A stretch of 64,000 nt of DNA from Aphelocoma coerulescens (lineage: Eukaryota; Chordata; Aves; Passeriformes; Corvidae), in assembly GCF_041296385.1 (NCBI RefSeq), contig NW_027184085.1, positions 56,945,109-57,009,108 on the forward strand, in the 5' to 3' direction. The first letter of the stretch is position 1. The number at the start of each line of letters is the position of its first letter. This document shows, piece after piece, positions 62,570 through 64,000 of this stretch. The notes beneath the pieces were generated by a model. That model had not been told where the DNA came from, ran no database searches, and saw only the letters and a list, made by a program, of their open reading frames with translations. Made by a program: the position numbers and the translations under genes.

Positions 62570-64000
62570 AACCCAGACAAAATCTCAAGAGAACTGAATA
62601 ATTTACAACTCAGTGCTTAAAAAACACATCCACACAAATTTTCAGTAGACTAGCACAGAGTGACTACAATATTGCTACTACTGGTTGCTGCTAGCCTTTC
62701 TTTGCTACATATTCAAGAATCTGCAACTTCTAACAGCTTATCGCAGCAGAATTATTGTTGAATTGAAGAAGGTTAGCTACAAATTCAGAGGTCTGCCAGA
62801 GGTCTACAATTTCTGTGGAACACATGAATGAACATACAGAAAATGTGGAGTGAAAGTTTTTTGAAAATATTTAACAGAAAAGTCTTTTTCCTTTGAAAAC
62901 ACACTTTGCATGTTACTAGCAAGTGTTTGGGTTTTGTTTTCTAAAGGTCTAACCAGTCCTGCTGAAAGGTGACTTATAAGCATATGTTCTTTGTTGATAT
63001 TTATTTAAGTTAAACAGTAGTGTTTTGTGACTTTTTCTTTTTTTCTCAGCATCATTGAGCTCATCCACATATTCTTGGTGACTAGTACTCCACATGCAAT
63101 ACATTTGCACAAAGAAAACTACAGTTACTCTAAGCACAGTCTGCATACAGATCACAAGCTACTTGCAAAATAGCAATTTTTGACAAGTGTTCACAATGTT
63201 AAGGGCTTTTGCAGAGGACACAAAACTTGAAACGTCAAAATTCACAGGACAACGGATGTATCTGCAGAAACTTAGTTCTCCTAGAAATTAAGAGCTATGA
63301 GCAAAAGACAAAGCATTAAAATAATAAAAAATGTCCTGAAATAGTTTGACAACACTAAAAATTGATTCTGCTAGATGTTGTATCATTGAATAGTACGGCA
63401 CTGCATCAGCACTTCCCAGAAAATGCAGTCTAATAAAAAAATCACCATATAAAAAGTTAGAACCCATTTATCTCTACCTTATCAGCTATATTTTACACAT
63501 ACTGTGTAACACCTGCAATTAATGCATATCAGAGACTATGAGAAACATTTTTTTTTATTATTTTTTAGATTCTAGTCTCTTAACCTTTTTACATCTCATT
63601 ACTTTCAAATAGAATTGTATAACAGTGTTATACAGTACTGTTCTTCCTAAGCAGCTGCAAAGCCTTTAAAGTCAGCAAAATGTCCTTCAGGTAATACACT
63701 ACAAAACTAGTACTGATCTTTCAAATTACTTACAGAGTTCAGTTCTAAAGGACTGTTATTTCTGGCTGTTCCACCTACTGGGAAAACATCTTAAGTCATT
63801 TCTGGTGCATTACACCTAGAGATACTGAATGCCTAGTCATTGCTTCTATCTTCTTGCCTCTACCTATGATTCATAAAAAAAGTAAATCTTTCAATTTTCC
63901 TATATAGTAATTGCAAGCCTGTATATGCCAAGATGTAAGACACAAACCAGAAAAAGAAAGACAATTTTAAAAAATACAGTCCAAGCAATGAACATCGAAC
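62570..64000. other. AT-rich noncoding stretch, no gene seen
   Basis: Unique sequence to the end of the window. No gene, RNA or repeat family recognised. Confidence 0.55.

Overview
The window is a bird-type genomic segment, most likely avian and possibly songbird. The evidence is repeat content: eight or nine CR1 LINE fragments in both orientations, most ending in short (ATTCTGTG/ATTCTATG)-type repeats; two solo LTRs, one of them resembling an avian ERVL-class LTR recalled from memory; low repeat density; and no mammalian SINE or L1 sequence. The background is AT-rich. I recognise no ordinary multi-exon host gene, tRNA or rRNA, so it reads as a gene desert or the inside of a very large intron. 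Nearly all short open frames look like chance or lie inside repeats.

Layout: 1-16.5 kb is unique AT-rich sequence with CR1 copies at 2.2-3.4 kb (minus), 6.5-7.2 kb (plus) and an old remnant near 10.3-10.6 kb (minus). An A42 tract lies at 14.4 kb and a purine-rich stretch at 15.0-15.6 kb. At 16.5-18.2 kb is a long but decayed CR1 that still shows ORF1 esterase and ORF2 endonuclease homology, followed by another CR1 3' end (18.3-18.7 kb). From 18,993 to 21,230 is the centrepiece, a compact provirus. From 21 to 36 kb is unique sequence. A 1.03 kb solo LTR sits at 35,971-36,999, followed by a CR1 with reverse-transcriptase remnants (37.2-38.7 kb). Unique sequence continues to 55.5 kb, with a CR1 scrap at 48.4 kb and several stretches resembling conserved regulatory DNA. 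CR1 copies at 55.5-56.3 kb (minus) and 61.8-62.6 kb (plus) flank a 709 bp solo LTR at 60,154-60,862.

The provirus is the notable object. It lies on the minus strand, has two 272-273 bp LTRs (TGTT...AACA) and an exact 6 bp target duplication (AAAACC). Between the LTRs there is no recognisable pol or env. There is a retroviral matrix-like gag start, then a GC- and CpG-rich segment running into an uninterrupted 276-residue frame with a complete, intronless cold-shock domain of the vertebrate Y-box (YBX) family. The tail of that protein is an unusual proline/aromatic-rich region, not the basic/acidic repeats of host Y-box proteins. This is the architecture of a defective transducing retrovirus (LTR, leader, partial gag, captured host gene, LTR) fixed in the germ line. 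The captured gene is still open, and its cold-shock domain is far more diverged from host Y-box proteins than the two LTRs are from each other, which suggests it evolved for some time as a gene of the element.
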